A stretch of 64,000 bases of DNA from Gammaproteobacteria bacterium (GTDB taxonomy: Bacteria; Pseudomonadota; Gammaproteobacteria; JACKNK01), in NCBI GenBank assembly GCA_024234955.1, contig JACKNK010000002.1:186001-250000 (forward strand), read 5' to 3'. How positions within the stretch are numbered: the first letter of the stretch is position 1; every line of letters begins with the position of its first letter. A program made the position numbers and the translations under genes. The notes below the pieces were generated by a model. That model was given only the letters and a program-made list of their open reading frames with translations, was not told the origin of the DNA and made no database searches. Shown piece after piece: positions 35,474-44,149 of the stretch.

Positions 35474-36418
35474 CTACATTCCCGTATTGAAGTACGTCCG
35501 GGCGTTGTCGCAGTCCGCGAGAATCTGGATTTTCAGGGCATCGAAGGAGTCGAATTTCTGCTCCGAGCGTAGGTGTTTGAGGAAGCGCACCTCGACCTCA
35601 CGGCCATACAGATCGCCGTTGTAGTCGAACAGATGCACCTCCAGTTGTACCCGCGTCCCGCCCACCGTGGGTCGCTTGCCGACATTGGCGACACCCGTGA
35701 TCGGCCCTTTCGATGACGCGCTGGCGAGACAGGGGATGTCCACGGCATAGACCCCGTTCAGCGGACATACCTTGCGCCGCAATAGCACATTGGCGGTGGG
35801 GAAACCGATGGTGCGCCCCCGTTTGTCGCCATGTACCACCCGCCCGCGCACGCTGTATTTGCGCCCCAGCAGGTGTTCGGCGAGGGTCAGATCATGATGG
35901 GCCAGCGCTTCACGCACCCGGGTGCTGCTGACGCGACCGTCGTGCTTTACATAGGTGTGCATGTTGACGACTTCGAAACCGTGACGTGCGCCTGCAGCGA
36001 CCAAGGTGTTGAAGTCGCCAGCCCGGTCGCGACCGAAGCGGAAGTCGTCGCCGACCACCAGATACTTGATCCCGAGCCCGGAGACCAGGATCTGCTCGAT
36101 GAAGGTGTCGGCGGGCATATGCGCGAGGTTGGCATCGAAGGTGAGGCTGAACATGCGATCCAGGCCGTGCTGGCGCAGAAGTTCGTATTTCTCGCGGAAC
36201 CGGGTCAGGCGCGCCGGGGCCTTGTCTCCCAGAAAATATTCCAGAGGGGTCGGTTCAAAGCTGATCACGGTTGCCGGCAGGCCGAATTCGCGGGATTTCT
36301 CCGCGAGTCGATCCAGTACCGCGACATGACCCAGATGGACGCCGTCGAAGTTGCCGATGGTGGCGACACAGCCGTGATGTTCGGGCCGCAGGTTGTAGTG
36401 TCCGCGTATCAGTTGCAT
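35474..36418 (-). CDS. ribF: Bifunctional riboflavin kinase / FAD synthetase
   Basis: Converts riboflavin to FMN and FMN to FAD in the cytosol. It has 314 residues from the ATG at MQLIRGHYNLRPEHHGC. The open frame continues much further upstream, but that part is antiparallel-frame shadow of murJ. N-terminal nucleotidyl-transferase domain: VATIGNFDGVHLGH (ATP-binding HxGH) and KYLVVGDDFRFGRDRAGD. C-terminal kinase domain: VVHGDKRGRTIGFPTANV and GVYAVDI. It lies 38 bases after murJ on the same strand. In many gammaproteobacteria rpsT precedes murJ and ileS-lspA follow ribF; neither is next to this pair. Confidence 0.96.
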   Translation of the reverse strand: MQLIRGHYNLRPEHHGCVATIGNFDGVHLGHVAVLDRLAEKSREFGLPATVISFEPTPLEYFLGDKAPARLTRFREKYELLRQHGLDRMFSLTFDANLAHMPADTFIEQILVSGLGIKYLVVGDDFRFGRDRAGDFNTLVAAGARHGFEVVNMHTYVKHDGRVSSTRVREALAHHDLTLAEHLLGRKYSVRGRVVHGDKRGRTIGFPTANVLLRRKVCPLNGVYAVDIPCLASASSKGPITGVANVGKRPTVGGTRVQLEVHLFDYNGDLYGREVEVRFLKHLRSEQKFDSFDALKIQILADCDNARTYFNTGM

Positions 36419-36456
36419 GGTCGGGGAGTATATCGATCCGGCATCGGCGTCGGCGA

Positions 36457-37989
36457 TCAGCCGCGCAGTCCGGCGGGTCTCATGCCCATTGCCAGCAGTG
36501 CCATGCCGTAGGTGGTGGCCCCGGCGACGATGATCCCGATCAGGCGCAAGGCGCGATCCCAGCCGTGGGCGTCGAACCAGGTCTGCAGGTCGCCGGCCAG
36601 CCAGACCAGCAGCGCCCCCATCAGCGAAATTGCGACCGTGACGCGCAGCAGGAAGCCCGTCCACCCGGGCTGCAACGTGAAATGACCGCTGCGACGCAGG
36701 CCTCGATAAAGCAAACCGGCATTGAGAAAGGCGGAGAAGGTGGTCGCGAGCGCCAGCCCGGCATGCGCCAGAGGCCAGACCAGGATCAGGTTGAAAACCA
36801 TGTTGGTACCCATCGCGATCATGCCGATGCGGACCGGGGTCTTGGTGTCCTGGCGGGAATAAAAGCCGGGGGCAAGGACCTTGATGAGCATGAACCCGAC
36901 CAGGCCGACGCCATAGGCCATCAGACTCAGGCGCGCCATGCTCACTGCGTGCGCATCGAAATCGCCATGCTGGAACAGGGTCGAGAGCATCGGACCGGCC
37001 AGGGTGAGAAGGGCGACGGCCGCCGGTGCGCCGACCAGAATCACGCCGCGCATGCCCCAATCCAGGGTTCGGGAGAACTGATCGGCATCCTGGGAGGCGT
37101 GGTCGCGCGACAGTTTGGGCAGGATCACGGTCGCAATGGCAATGGCGAAGACGCCGAGCGGGAACTCCATCAACCGATCCGAGTAATAGAGCCAGGAGAC
37201 ACTGCCGGTGACCAGAAAGGAGGCGATTATGGTGTCCAGCAGGAGATTGATCTGCGCGACCGAGGAGCCGAACAGTGCCGGCACCATCAGTTTCATGATG
37301 CGGCGAACACCTTCGTGGGTGCGGTTCCATCGCGGACGCGGGAGGAGTTTGAGACGCACCAGGAACGGCAACTGGAAGCCCAGCTGGATTGCACCTGCCG
37401 CGAAGACACCGATCGCCAGTGCCATGATCGGCGGATCGACCAGGGGCGCGAGCCACAGGGCGGCGGCGATCAACACCACGTTGAGCATGACCGGCGTCAG
37501 GGCTGGAATCGCGAATCGCCCATAGCTGTTGAGAATGCCGCCGACGAACGCGGTCAACGAAATGAACAGCAGATACGGGAAGGTCCAGCGCAACATGGCT
37601 GACGCCAGTTCCAGTTTGCCCTCGTCCCCCGAAAAGCCGGGGGCGAACACATAGATCAGGATCGGGGCGGCGACGACGCCGATCGCGGTGATCAGAAACA
37701 GGATGCCGGAGAGCGTTCCGGCGACGCTGGCGATCAGGCCGCGTACTTCCTCATGTTCCCGCTGGGTGCGGTATTCGGACAGTACCGGTACGAACGCCTG
37801 TGAGAACGCGCCCTCGGCAAACAGGCGGCGGAGAAAATTGGGGATCTTGAAGGCGACGAAGAAGGCGTCCGTCCCGGCGCTCGCACCAAAGCCCCAGGCC
37901 ACCACGACGTCGCGGACGAAACCGAGTACACGGGAAATCATGGTCATTGCGCCGACCACGGCGCTGGAGCGGAGTAATTTCAGGGACAT
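36457..37989 (-). CDS. murJ: Lipid II flippase MurJ
   Basis: Moves lipid II across the inner membrane for peptidoglycan synthesis. It has 510 residues with 13-14 transmembrane helices of the MOP superfamily. The N-terminus MSLKLLRSSAVVGAMTMISR with VLGFVRDVVVAWGFGASAGT is typical, including the essential arginines near residues 20-26, and FKIPNFLRRLFAEGAFSQAF (about residues 47-66) is the hallmark MurJ loop. Length and motifs are canonical. It is followed by ribF, and the two are probably co-transcribed. A 245-base spacer separates it from the sulfur-globule-like gene on the same strand. Confidence 0.96.
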   Translation of the reverse strand: MSLKLLRSSAVVGAMTMISRVLGFVRDVVVAWGFGASAGTDAFFVAFKIPNFLRRLFAEGAFSQAFVPVLSEYRTQREHEEVRGLIASVAGTLSGILFLITAIGVVAAPILIYVFAPGFSGDEGKLELASAMLRWTFPYLLFISLTAFVGGILNSYGRFAIPALTPVMLNVVLIAAALWLAPLVDPPIMALAIGVFAAGAIQLGFQLPFLVRLKLLPRPRWNRTHEGVRRIMKLMVPALFGSSVAQINLLLDTIIASFLVTGSVSWLYYSDRLMEFPLGVFAIAIATVILPKLSRDHASQDADQFSRTLDWGMRGVILVGAPAAVALLTLAGPMLSTLFQHGDFDAHAVSMARLSLMAYGVGLVGFMLIKVLAPGFYSRQDTKTPVRIGMIAMGTNMVFNLILVWPLAHAGLALATTFSAFLNAGLLYRGLRRSGHFTLQPGWTGFLLRVTVAISLMGALLVWLAGDLQTWFDAHGWDRALRLIGIIVAGATTYGMALLAMGMRPAGLRG

Positions 37990-38185
37990 CGCGCAGATCC
38001 GGAAGACTGACGGCGGATCATAGCGGGCGCATCGCTTCGCGTCTCAGGATGACGTGGCAGATCGGTAGCCGACGACGTTCCCGGGCAGAATTGGGGTATT
38101 GGGGGACTCCGATCCAGCGTGCGACCGGCGCTCGCATTGCGCCGGGGCCTCGAGGCTCGCTTGCGCCGACGGGCTTGCGCACAAA

Positions 38186-38213
38186 AAAAGGCCAGTCCGG
38201 AGACTGGCCTTTC
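38186..38213 (-). terminator. Rho-independent terminator of the sulfur-globule-like gene
   Basis: Stem AAAGGCCAGTC / GACTGGCCTTT with a 4-base loop. Read on the minus strand it is followed by a run of T (the A run at 38183-38189 of the plus strand). It begins 22 bases after the stop of the minus-strand gene. Confidence 0.85.
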
Positions 38214-38234
38214 TGTATCCAGAGGGGACTGGAT

Positions 38235-38606
38235 TTACTGCGCGGCCGGAGCAGCCGGGGCAGCGGGCGGAGCCATCATCGGAGGCGGGTAACCGCCCCA
38301 GCCCGGATAGCCGCCGCCGTACGGGGCATAGCCATAGCCGTAGCCATTGCCGTAACCGTTGCCATAACCGTTGCCGTAGCCGTTGCCGTAGGCGTTGGTG
38401 TTGCCGCGACCGCTCATGCTGAAGTCGAACGCACCATCACCGGCACCGTTGCCATTGCCCCAGCCATTGCCCAGGCCATTGCCCATGCCGTTCCAGGGGC
38501 CACCACCGCCCCACGGACCGTTCCACCAGGCGCTAGCCTGCATCGGAGCCAGGGCTGCGGCGCCGACGATACCGGCAATAGCGGCGATCTTCGCAATAGT
38601 CTTCAT
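38235..38606 (-). CDS. Sulfur globule protein-like, Gly/Asn/Tyr-rich secreted protein
   Basis: A 123-residue exported protein. The ATG has an ideal AAGGAGG 8 bases ahead; an upstream in-frame ATG would add an unrelated extension. A signal peptide (about 1-26, ending PMQASA) precedes a mature low-complexity chain starting WWNGPWGGGGPW, with repeated GNGY units (about 72-92), a GYAPYGGGYPGW segment and a Pro/Ala tail. This composition and layout match the sulfur globule family of purple and other sulfur bacteria (Sgp/CV proteins), which form the envelope of periplasmic sulfur inclusions. It has its own terminator, consistent with an independently expressed, abundant structural protein. Similar low-complexity exported proteins exist outside sulfur bacteria, so the role is likely but not certain. 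Confidence 0.75.
   Translation of the reverse strand: MKTIAKIAAIAGIVGAAALAPMQASAWWNGPWGGGGPWNGMGNGLGNGWGNGNGAGDGAFDFSMSGRGNTNAYGNGYGNGYGNGYGNGYGYGYAPYGGGYPGWGGYPPPMMAPPAAPAAPAAQ
38340..38399 (-). repeat. Degenerate 12-bp tandem repeat coding GNGY units
   Basis: About five imperfect 12-base units (plus-strand form CCGTAACCGTTG) inside the sulfur-globule-like gene encode consecutive Gly-Asn-Gly-Tyr blocks. Synonymous differences between units show they have been kept under coding selection. Confidence 0.8.
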
Positions 38607-38874
38607 TAGCTCATCCTCCTTGGGGAGAGTCATTTTATGGAAGGAGATGCACCCATTGGTTTTCGCCAAAAGGCGCAGAGGCATATTAGGTCAGTGATTC
38701 AGGAATACCAGCTACTCGTTAAATATTAGGAATGGTTGATTTGTTTATTTGGATGCGGATTTGTGGACGTCTGAGGGGCTAACACCGCGCCTCGGGCCAG
38801 GGATCGCGTCGGCGTTCTGGGTTTATTGCCATCGGGGTATCGTCGATACTTCGTGGCCCTTATCGAAAGTGTCG
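38607..38874. other. AT-rich divergent intergenic region
   Basis: The 268 bases between the sulfur-globule-like gene (minus) and the reductase gene (plus) are clearly AT-richer than their surroundings, especially 38690-38760. This is where promoters of both genes should lie. TAATAT on the minus strand near 38725 is a possible -10, but no -35 partner is convincing. Confidence 0.4.
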
Positions 38875-39912
38875 ATGGTCATGAAGCATCAGGTCACGGT
38901 CCGCAGCAGCGGCCATCAGTTCCTTGTCGAGTCCGGTGAGTCGGTCCTCGATGCGGCCTTGCGTCAGGGGATCGCCCTGCCATACGGCTGTCGTGGCGGC
39001 TCGTGTGGCGCCTGCATGGGTGCGGTGCTTGCGGGTGAATTCCAGTATCCGGACGGTGTGCCCGCTGGCATCAGCGACGCCGATGCGGAATCCGGAAAAG
39101 CCCTGTTCTGTCAGGCGCAGTGCCGATCCGATCTGATCATCGAGGCGCACGAGGTCGCGTCGGCGGCCGACATCGAGGTGCGTAATCTGCCGGTGCGGGT
39201 GCAGGTCAAGGAAGAGCTGGCGCACGATGTGATGCGCCTGTATCTCAAGTTGCCCAAGTCCGAGCGGCTGCAATTCCTCGCCGGTCAGTACATCGACATC
39301 GTGCTCAAGGCGACCGGTCATCGACGCGCTTTCTCGATGGCGAACGCGCCGCACGACGACGAGTTCATCGAACTGCATATACGTCATGCGCTGGGCGGTG
39401 AGTTCACCGACTACGTGTTTGCGGCGATGGGAGAGAAGGCCCTGCTTCGTATCGAAGGGCCGCTTGGTACCTTTGTGTTGCGCGAAGACACCGATCGCCC
39501 GTGGCTGTTCGTCGCTGGCGGCACCGGTTTTGCGCCGCTCAAGGCGATGATCGAACACGCCATCGCCAAGGGTGAAACCCGCCCCATGCATCTGTTTTGG
39601 GGCGTGCGTGCGAAGCGCGACCTGTATCTGGCCGATCTGCCGGCGAAGTGGGCGCGGGATTACCCCAACATCCATTTCACCCCGGTGTTGTCAGAACCGA
39701 TGGCCGAGGACGGTTGGGAAGGTGAGATCGGATGGGTGCATGAGGCCGTGGTGCGCGCTTATCCCGATGTCAGCCCGTACGACATCTATATCGGCGGCCC
39801 GCCGGTAATGGTCGAAGCCTGCCGGGATGCCTTTCTGGCACGCGGCGGCAGCATGGATCACATGTTCTCGGATTCGTTCGATTACGCTGCGTTGACGCGC
39901 GACAAGGTCTGA
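38875..39912 (+). CDS. 2Fe-2S ferredoxin-NAD(P)H/FAD oxidoreductase (CDP-6-deoxyglucoseen reductase-like)
   Basis: A 345-residue electron-transfer flavoprotein. The N-terminal plant-type ferredoxin domain (1-90) has the cluster motif YGCRGGSCGACMG plus a distal Cys in ALFCQAQC. The FAD-binding barrel (about 100-195) has GQYIDIV and the RAFSMANAP segment (RxYS-type, with Phe for Tyr). The NAD-binding domain has FVAGGTGFAPLKAM and ends with GGPPVMVEACRDAFLARG. This order is shared by AscD, methane/phenol monooxygenase reductases and ubiquinone-related flavin reductases. No dideoxysugar or oxygenase genes are nearby, so the partner is unknown. An ATG 6 bases downstream is an alternative start. 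The 3' end overlaps hemY, convergent, by 31 bases. Confidence 0.85.
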   Translation: MVMKHQVTVRSSGHQFLVESGESVLDAALRQGIALPYGCRGGSCGACMGAVLAGEFQYPDGVPAGISDADAESGKALFCQAQCRSDLIIEAHEVASAADIEVRNLPVRVQVKEELAHDVMRLYLKLPKSERLQFLAGQYIDIVLKATGHRRAFSMANAPHDDEFIELHIRHALGGEFTDYVFAAMGEKALLRIEGPLGTFVLREDTDRPWLFVAGGTGFAPLKAMIEHAIAKGETRPMHLFWGVRAKRDLYLADLPAKWARDYPNIHFTPVLSEPMAEDGWEGEIGWVHEAVVRAYPDVSPYDIYIGGPPVMVEACRDAFLARGGSMDHMFSDSFDYAALTRDKV

Positions 39913-41135
39913 ACTCGGGTGACGGCTGCGCCGGATGGGGACGGTTTGCTTCCGGTGGCGAGATCGAGGCCTTGGCGGAACCGTCTTGCCGCCGCTTCGC
40001 TGTCACCGATTTCCAGCAGAACTTCACCCAGCACACGATAGGCCTCGGCGTCCGGTCGCAGCGACAGGCTGGTTTCCAGGTAGGAGCGGGCCTTGCCCCA
40101 AAGCTGCGCCCGTTGCGCCATCTGCCCGAGGTTGAGCAACAGGTCGGCATCGTTTTCCCGGCCATGAAGCCAGGACTCGGCGTGTTGGAACTGCTGATTG
40201 GGGTTGCTCCCCCGGAGTCGCGTGTAACGCCGCGCCAGCGCCCCGTCCCAGCCGTGTTTCTGGGCGTCGCGGATCAGTTCTAGGCCCCGGTCCGCCGCGT
40301 CGCTGGGCAACAATTCGAGATAGCGGCCCAGCAAGGGTTGGGTGAGGCGCTCGCTCTTGGGGATGCTCAGCCAGTACGCTTCGAAGGCCTCGCGGGCACC
40401 GCTCGCGTGCTTGTCGAGCTGGATCAGCCGGACTTCCGTGGTCAGCGCCTGTAACGCCGCTTCCGGCAATGCCTTGTGACGGCGCAATGCAGGCAATAGT
40501 GCGTTGAGCGCATCCCAGTCCTGGCTTTGATGCAGGACGTTTGCCGACAGCGCGAGCACATGCCGGTGCTTGGGATTGCGTTCCCGCAGATCGGCCAGGG
40601 TCGCGCTGGCTTGTTGCCATTGCTCGCTCGCCATCTGCAATTCGGCGCGGGTCACCCCCAGCGCCACTTCCGCGCCGGGGAGATTGTTGGGCATGACGTT
40701 TGCGGCCTGGCTCAGATAGTCGTCGCGGCGTTCCTCCGCGCCCAGGTGCTGGGCCGCACGGGCGGCGCCCAGGAAGTTCAGGATGGCGGCATCGCTGTGC
40801 CGGGCGCTGCGGACCAGACGTTTTTCCGCTTCCGACCAGCGTTCCTGGGTGAGCTCAAGCAAGCCAAGCGCGAGTCCGCGCCGTGACGCCTGGAGGCGGC
40901 GACGTGCGTTCCAGGCACGGGTCTGTGCGGGAATCTGCCAGAGCCGGATCAGAGTGCGCAGCAGAACGTAGCCCAGCGCAAAAGCGGCGATCAGGAACAG
41001 GGCGAACAGGGTCAGGGCCATTTCCACGGTCCAGTCGCCATACCCGATGAGAATGTATCCCGGGTCTTCGCGCACGATCAGCGCGAGACTGACCGCGCCC
41101 AGCGTGGTGAGCAGCGCGACCAGCAGCAGTTTCAT
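39882..41135 (-). CDS. hemY: HemY protein (TPR-containing, heme biosynthesis operon)
   Basis: A 417-residue inner-membrane protein: two N-terminal transmembrane helices (about 3-20 and 40-62), then the HemY_N segment (AFALGYVLLRTLIRLWQIPA) and tetratricopeptide-type helical repeats to the end (NPKHRHVLALSANVLHQSQD, LLLNLGQMAQRAQLWGKARS). This is the gammaproteobacterial HemY and is unrelated to the Bacillus protoporphyrinogen oxidase of that name. Its molecular role is unresolved. It is last in hemC-hemD-hemX-hemY, with its ATG overlapping the hemX stop by 4 bases. Its own end overlaps the convergent reductase gene by 31 bases. Confidence 0.92.
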   Translation of the reverse strand: MKLLLVALLTTLGAVSLALIVREDPGYILIGYGDWTVEMALTLFALFLIAAFALGYVLLRTLIRLWQIPAQTRAWNARRRLQASRRGLALGLLELTQERWSEAEKRLVRSARHSDAAILNFLGAARAAQHLGAEERRDDYLSQAANVMPNNLPGAEVALGVTRAELQMASEQWQQASATLADLRERNPKHRHVLALSANVLHQSQDWDALNALLPALRRHKALPEAALQALTTEVRLIQLDKHASGAREAFEAYWLSIPKSERLTQPLLGRYLELLPSDAADRGLELIRDAQKHGWDGALARRYTRLRGSNPNQQFQHAESWLHGRENDADLLLNLGQMAQRAQLWGKARSYLETSLSLRPDAEAYRVLGEVLLEIGDSEAAARRFRQGLDLATGSKPSPSGAAVTRVQTLSRVNAA

Positions 41136-42355
41136 TGCGCAGGCTCCATGACGGGCGGAATGGATGCGGGGTGTTCCGTTGCTGCCGCTGCCTTGTTCCG
41201 GTCTTCCTGCGCCTTGGCCAGACCGGCCTCGGTGCCGATCAACCTGGCGCGCAGCAGCCGCACCTGTCGCAGCGAGCCGCCGATGTCCGGGCGCTGAACC
41301 TTGATCTCGGCGGTCGCAAGGTCATCGATCGCATAGAGCATCTGGGCAACTTCGACGCTGTCTGCGAGGAAATAGCGGTCGATCCAGGCACGCGCCGTGC
41401 TCAGGTCATCGCGATACGCTTCCGGTTCTCGCTGAAGCAGGCTGAGCCGGGCGGATTCCAGCTTGAGGCGGAGGTTTTCCCGCAGGAAGTAGCTCTCCCG
41501 GGGACTCAGGATTTCGTGTTGATCGCGGCTCTGATGTCTGACCACGACCAGCTTGCGCAAGTCGCTCCAGACCTTGTTGGCGGCTTCGCGCCAGTCGCGA
41601 TCGTGACCGGTGCCGGTGCTTGCCTCATCGTTGTCCGTGCGGCGTTCCGCCCCCCGCAATGCGTCACGACCCGGCAGCGGCAAGCTGTCCACGCGCTTGC
41701 CCAGATCGGCGATGCGCACCGCCATTCCCGAGATGTCGGGATGGGGCAGGGCCTGAAGTGCGCCGATCTCGTGCGCCAGGGCGCTACGGATATCGATCAG
41801 CGCGGGGTCGTCCAGCGCCGCAAGACCCGCATCCGCCGATCGCAGTGCAGTGATCGCGGTCTCGGCGTCGAACATGAAGGTCAGGCGTTCATTGGCGAGC
41901 TTGAGCAGGTATTCGGTCTCTGCGAGCACCAGCGGTTTGCGGTCGCCGGTGGTCAGCGATCTGACCTCATTGAAGGAGTCGCGCAGGCGAACCTGGGTGG
42001 CATCCATGGCCTTCTGCTCGCTACGGATCGCCTCCACTTCGCTCAACACTTGCTGATCGATGCGGCTGGTCAGGCCGTCGATGTTTTCGTGCAGGACACG
42101 CAAACCTTCGCCAGAACGCGCGGCCACCGCTTCCTGCTGCTTGAGCAGGTCCTGGTACTGGCTCCACAGCCACAACCCGCCTGCCATCAGACCGACCGAC
42201 AGGATCAGGGCAATGCCGGACAACCAGAGGCCGATTCCGGGGCCGGAAGACGTGGCCTTGTTTGCTTCGTCCGCATCCGATGGAACTGGATCGGCGGGCA
42301 TGGAAGGTGCTGGCAGGTCGTCGAGGAGATCGTCTTTGAGAGGTTTGTCAGTCAT
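41132..42355 (-). CDS. hemX: HemX protein (heme biosynthesis operon membrane protein)
   Basis: A 407-residue protein with an acidic, proline-containing cytosolic N-terminus (1-35), one transmembrane helix (about 40-65) and a long coiled-coil-rich periplasmic part (SEVEAIRSEQKAMDATQVRL, LAETEYLLKLANERLTFMFD). The latter segment is the HemX family hallmark. Databases often call it uroporphyrinogen-III C-methyltransferase, but no SUMT methyltransferase motifs are present, so that name is not supported here. It overlaps hemD by 8 bases and hemY by 4 bases, so the operon is translationally coupled. Confidence 0.92.
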   Translation of the reverse strand: MTDKPLKDDLLDDLPAPSMPADPVPSDADEANKATSSGPGIGLWLSGIALILSVGLMAGGLWLWSQYQDLLKQQEAVAARSGEGLRVLHENIDGLTSRIDQQVLSEVEAIRSEQKAMDATQVRLRDSFNEVRSLTTGDRKPLVLAETEYLLKLANERLTFMFDAETAITALRSADAGLAALDDPALIDIRSALAHEIGALQALPHPDISGMAVRIADLGKRVDSLPLPGRDALRGAERRTDNDEASTGTGHDRDWREAANKVWSDLRKLVVVRHQSRDQHEILSPRESYFLRENLRLKLESARLSLLQREPEAYRDDLSTARAWIDRYFLADSVEVAQMLYAIDDLATAEIKVQRPDIGGSLRQVRLLRARLIGTEAGLAKAQEDRNKAAAATEHPASIPPVMEPAQ

Positions 42356-43133
42356 GCGATAACGCTTCTTTATGTCCGGAAGAGCGTCGCCAGGCGATCA
42401 GCGCCGCGAGCACATCGGTGTCGTGGGCGCTGGCGGCGACGATAGGGGGCTTGGGCAGGCCGAAAGATGCCGCGATTTGTAGCACACGATCGCTGACCCC
42501 AACCAGCGGTGTGCGGGCAAGCAATTCGTGGCCAGCGCTGCCGAGCATGGTAACCAGATTGGTGAGACTTTCGTTACTGGTTACGGTGACGATATCGACG
42601 CCACCATTGGCCCAGCTTTGCAGTAATGCGTGCGGGTCGGCTTCGGGTATGACACGACGGTAGACCTCCGCGTATTCCACCACGGCGCCGCGTTCTCGCA
42701 AGGTTTCGGCCAGCGTTTCCCGCCCGCCTTCGCCGCGCACGATCAGGATCGATTGGCCGTGTACCGATTGCAGTGCGGGCAATGCCAGCAAGGCCTCGCT
42801 GTTGAAGCCGTCATCGGGGCTCAGGGATACGGACAGCCCGGCAGCGATCAGCGCGTTCCGGGTCGCGTTGCCAACCGCAACCAGCGGCTGAGTCTGCCAG
42901 CGATTGTCCAGTTCCAGCGCCGCCTGGACCGCGTTCACGCTGACGAAGATGACGCGATCCCAATGATCGCGGCCAAGCCGTTCGCGAGCCGGGCGGATGT
43001 CCTGCGGCAGTTCGATGCCGATGGTCGGGAAGCGCACGGGCGTCCCGCCTTCGGCTTCGATCCGCGCACACAGCCCGCCCGCCTGATGGGCGGGGCGGGT
43101 GACCAGGACCTTGAGTCCTTCGAGGGGCTGCAT
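42348..43133 (-). CDS. hemD: Uroporphyrinogen-III synthase
   Basis: Cyclises hydroxymethylbilane with inversion of ring D to uroporphyrinogen III, in the cytosol. It has 261 residues. The family is poorly conserved, but the start LKVLVTRPAHQAGGLCARIE, the WDRVIFVSVNAVQAAL segment, VAVGNATRNALIAAG, the loop ILIVRGEGGRETLAETLRER and VDIVTVTSNESLTNLV are all recognisable. Position between hemC and hemX confirms it. The 83-base spacer to hemC contains a REP-like palindrome. Confidence 0.93.
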   Translation of the reverse strand: MQPLEGLKVLVTRPAHQAGGLCARIEAEGGTPVRFPTIGIELPQDIRPARERLGRDHWDRVIFVSVNAVQAALELDNRWQTQPLVAVGNATRNALIAAGLSVSLSPDDGFNSEALLALPALQSVHGQSILIVRGEGGRETLAETLRERGAVVEYAEVYRRVIPEADPHALLQSWANGGVDIVTVTSNESLTNLVTMLGSAGHELLARTPLVGVSDRVLQIAASFGLPKPPIVAASAHDTDVLAALIAWRRSSGHKEALSHD

Positions 43134-43150
43134 GGCGGGCGTTGTCTGGC

Positions 43151-43210
43151 AGGAGCGGCTTCAGCCGCGATGGGAGGCGATAGGAAGCCCATCGCCGCTG
43201 ACACCGCTCC
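43151..43210. repeat. REP-like palindrome between hemC and hemD
   Basis: A 60-base imperfect palindrome. Outer arms AGGAGCGG / CCGCTCC and inner arms TCAGC..CGATGGG / CCCATCG..CGCTGA enclose a short loop. AGGAGCGGCTTCAGCCGCGA is the form typical of REP elements seen in Pseudomonas and Xanthomonadaceae-like genomes. It sits inside an operon spacer, where such hairpins often influence mRNA stability. Confidence 0.75.
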
Positions 43211-43216
43211 GATCGA

Positions 43217-44149
43217 TCATGCGTGGTCGCCGAGCGCGGCCAGAATCTCGCCGGCACCGCGTGCGAGCAGGTCGTCGGCCAGGGCCTGGCCGAGTTTCTC
43301 GGCATCGCTCGCGGGACCGCTGATTTCGCCACGAATGATGTGGCTACCGTCCGGTTGGCCGACCAGTCCGCGCAGATGAATCCGGTCGCCGTCCAATGTC
43401 GAGTAACCGGCGATCGGCACCTGGCAGCCACCGTGCAGGCGTGCGTTCATGGCACGTTCGGCACGTACCCGGGTGTGCGTGTCGGGATGATCCAGGCAGG
43501 CCAGCAAGCCGTTGACGCGCGGGTCGTCGCGGCGGCATTCGATGCCGATCGCGCCTTGGGCGATCGCGGGCAGGCTCTGTTCCGGGGTGATTTCGGCGGT
43601 GATGCGATCGCCGAACCCAAGTCGCTTGAGCCCGGCGGCAGCGAGGATGATGGCGTCGAATTCTCCGGCATCCAGCTTGGCGAGCCGGGTGTTGACGTTG
43701 CCGCGCAAAGTGAGGATTTCCAGATCCGGGCGACGTTCCTTCAACTGCGACTGACGGCGCAGACTGGAGGTGCCAACGCGTGCGCCCTGCGGCAGCGATT
43801 CAAAATCGGTGATCGTGTTGGAGACAAAGGCATCGCGGGGGTCTTCCCGCTCCAGTACCACGGCGAGGTGCAGACCTTCAGGGAACTCCATGGGCACATC
43901 CTTCATCGAATGGACGGCGATGTCGGCGATGCCCTCGAGCATGCCGACTTCGAGTTCCTTGACGAACAGACCCTTGCCGCCGATCTTGGCGAGAGGGCTG
44001 TCGAGAATCTTGTCGCCGCGCGTGCTCATGCCGACCAGTTCGACCTGCAATCCCGGATGTGCGGCCTGCAATGCGGCGGCGACGTGTTCGGCCTGCCACA
44101 TGGCGAGAGGGCTCTTGCGGGTGGCGATGCGGAGGATGTGGTCGCTCAT
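43217..44149 (-). CDS. hemC: Hydroxymethylbilane synthase (porphobilinogen deaminase)
   Basis: Joins four porphobilinogen molecules into the linear tetrapyrrole on a dipyrromethane cofactor. It has 310 residues, the usual length. Motifs: LRIATRKSPLAMWQAEHV, RGDKILDSPLAKIGGKGLF, IAVHSMKDVPME (with catalytic Asp84), GTSSLRRQSQL, LRGNVNTRLAKLD and the cofactor-bearing Cys242 in HGGCQVPIAGYS. It is the first gene of the hemCDXY operon and is divergent from the thioredoxin-like gene, 137 bases apart. Confidence 0.97.
   Translation of the reverse strand: MSDHILRIATRKSPLAMWQAEHVAAALQAAHPGLQVELVGMSTRGDKILDSPLAKIGGKGLFVKELEVGMLEGIADIAVHSMKDVPMEFPEGLHLAVVLEREDPRDAFVSNTITDFESLPQGARVGTSSLRRQSQLKERRPDLEILTLRGNVNTRLAKLDAGEFDAIILAAAGLKRLGFGDRITAEITPEQSLPAIAQGAIGIECRRDDPRVNGLLACLDHPDTHTRVRAERAMNARLHGGCQVPIAGYSTLDGDRIHLRGLVGQPDGSHIIRGEISGPASDAEKLGQALADDLLARGAGEILAALGDHA

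Noticed and set aside
36419..37456. N-terminal extension of ribF giving a 660-residue frame
   Set aside because: This part lies in another frame of murJ on the same strand and is Arg/His/Pro-rich shadow sequence; ribF starts at 36418 with the normal family N-terminus.
38340..38399. Regular short repeats that could suggest a CRISPR array
   Set aside because: The units are 12 bases with no spacers and are in-frame codons for GNGY in a secreted protein.
41132..42355. HemX as uroporphyrinogen-III C-methyltransferase
   Set aside because: The protein is a membrane-anchored coiled coil with none of the SUMT motifs; the common database name is a carry-over.
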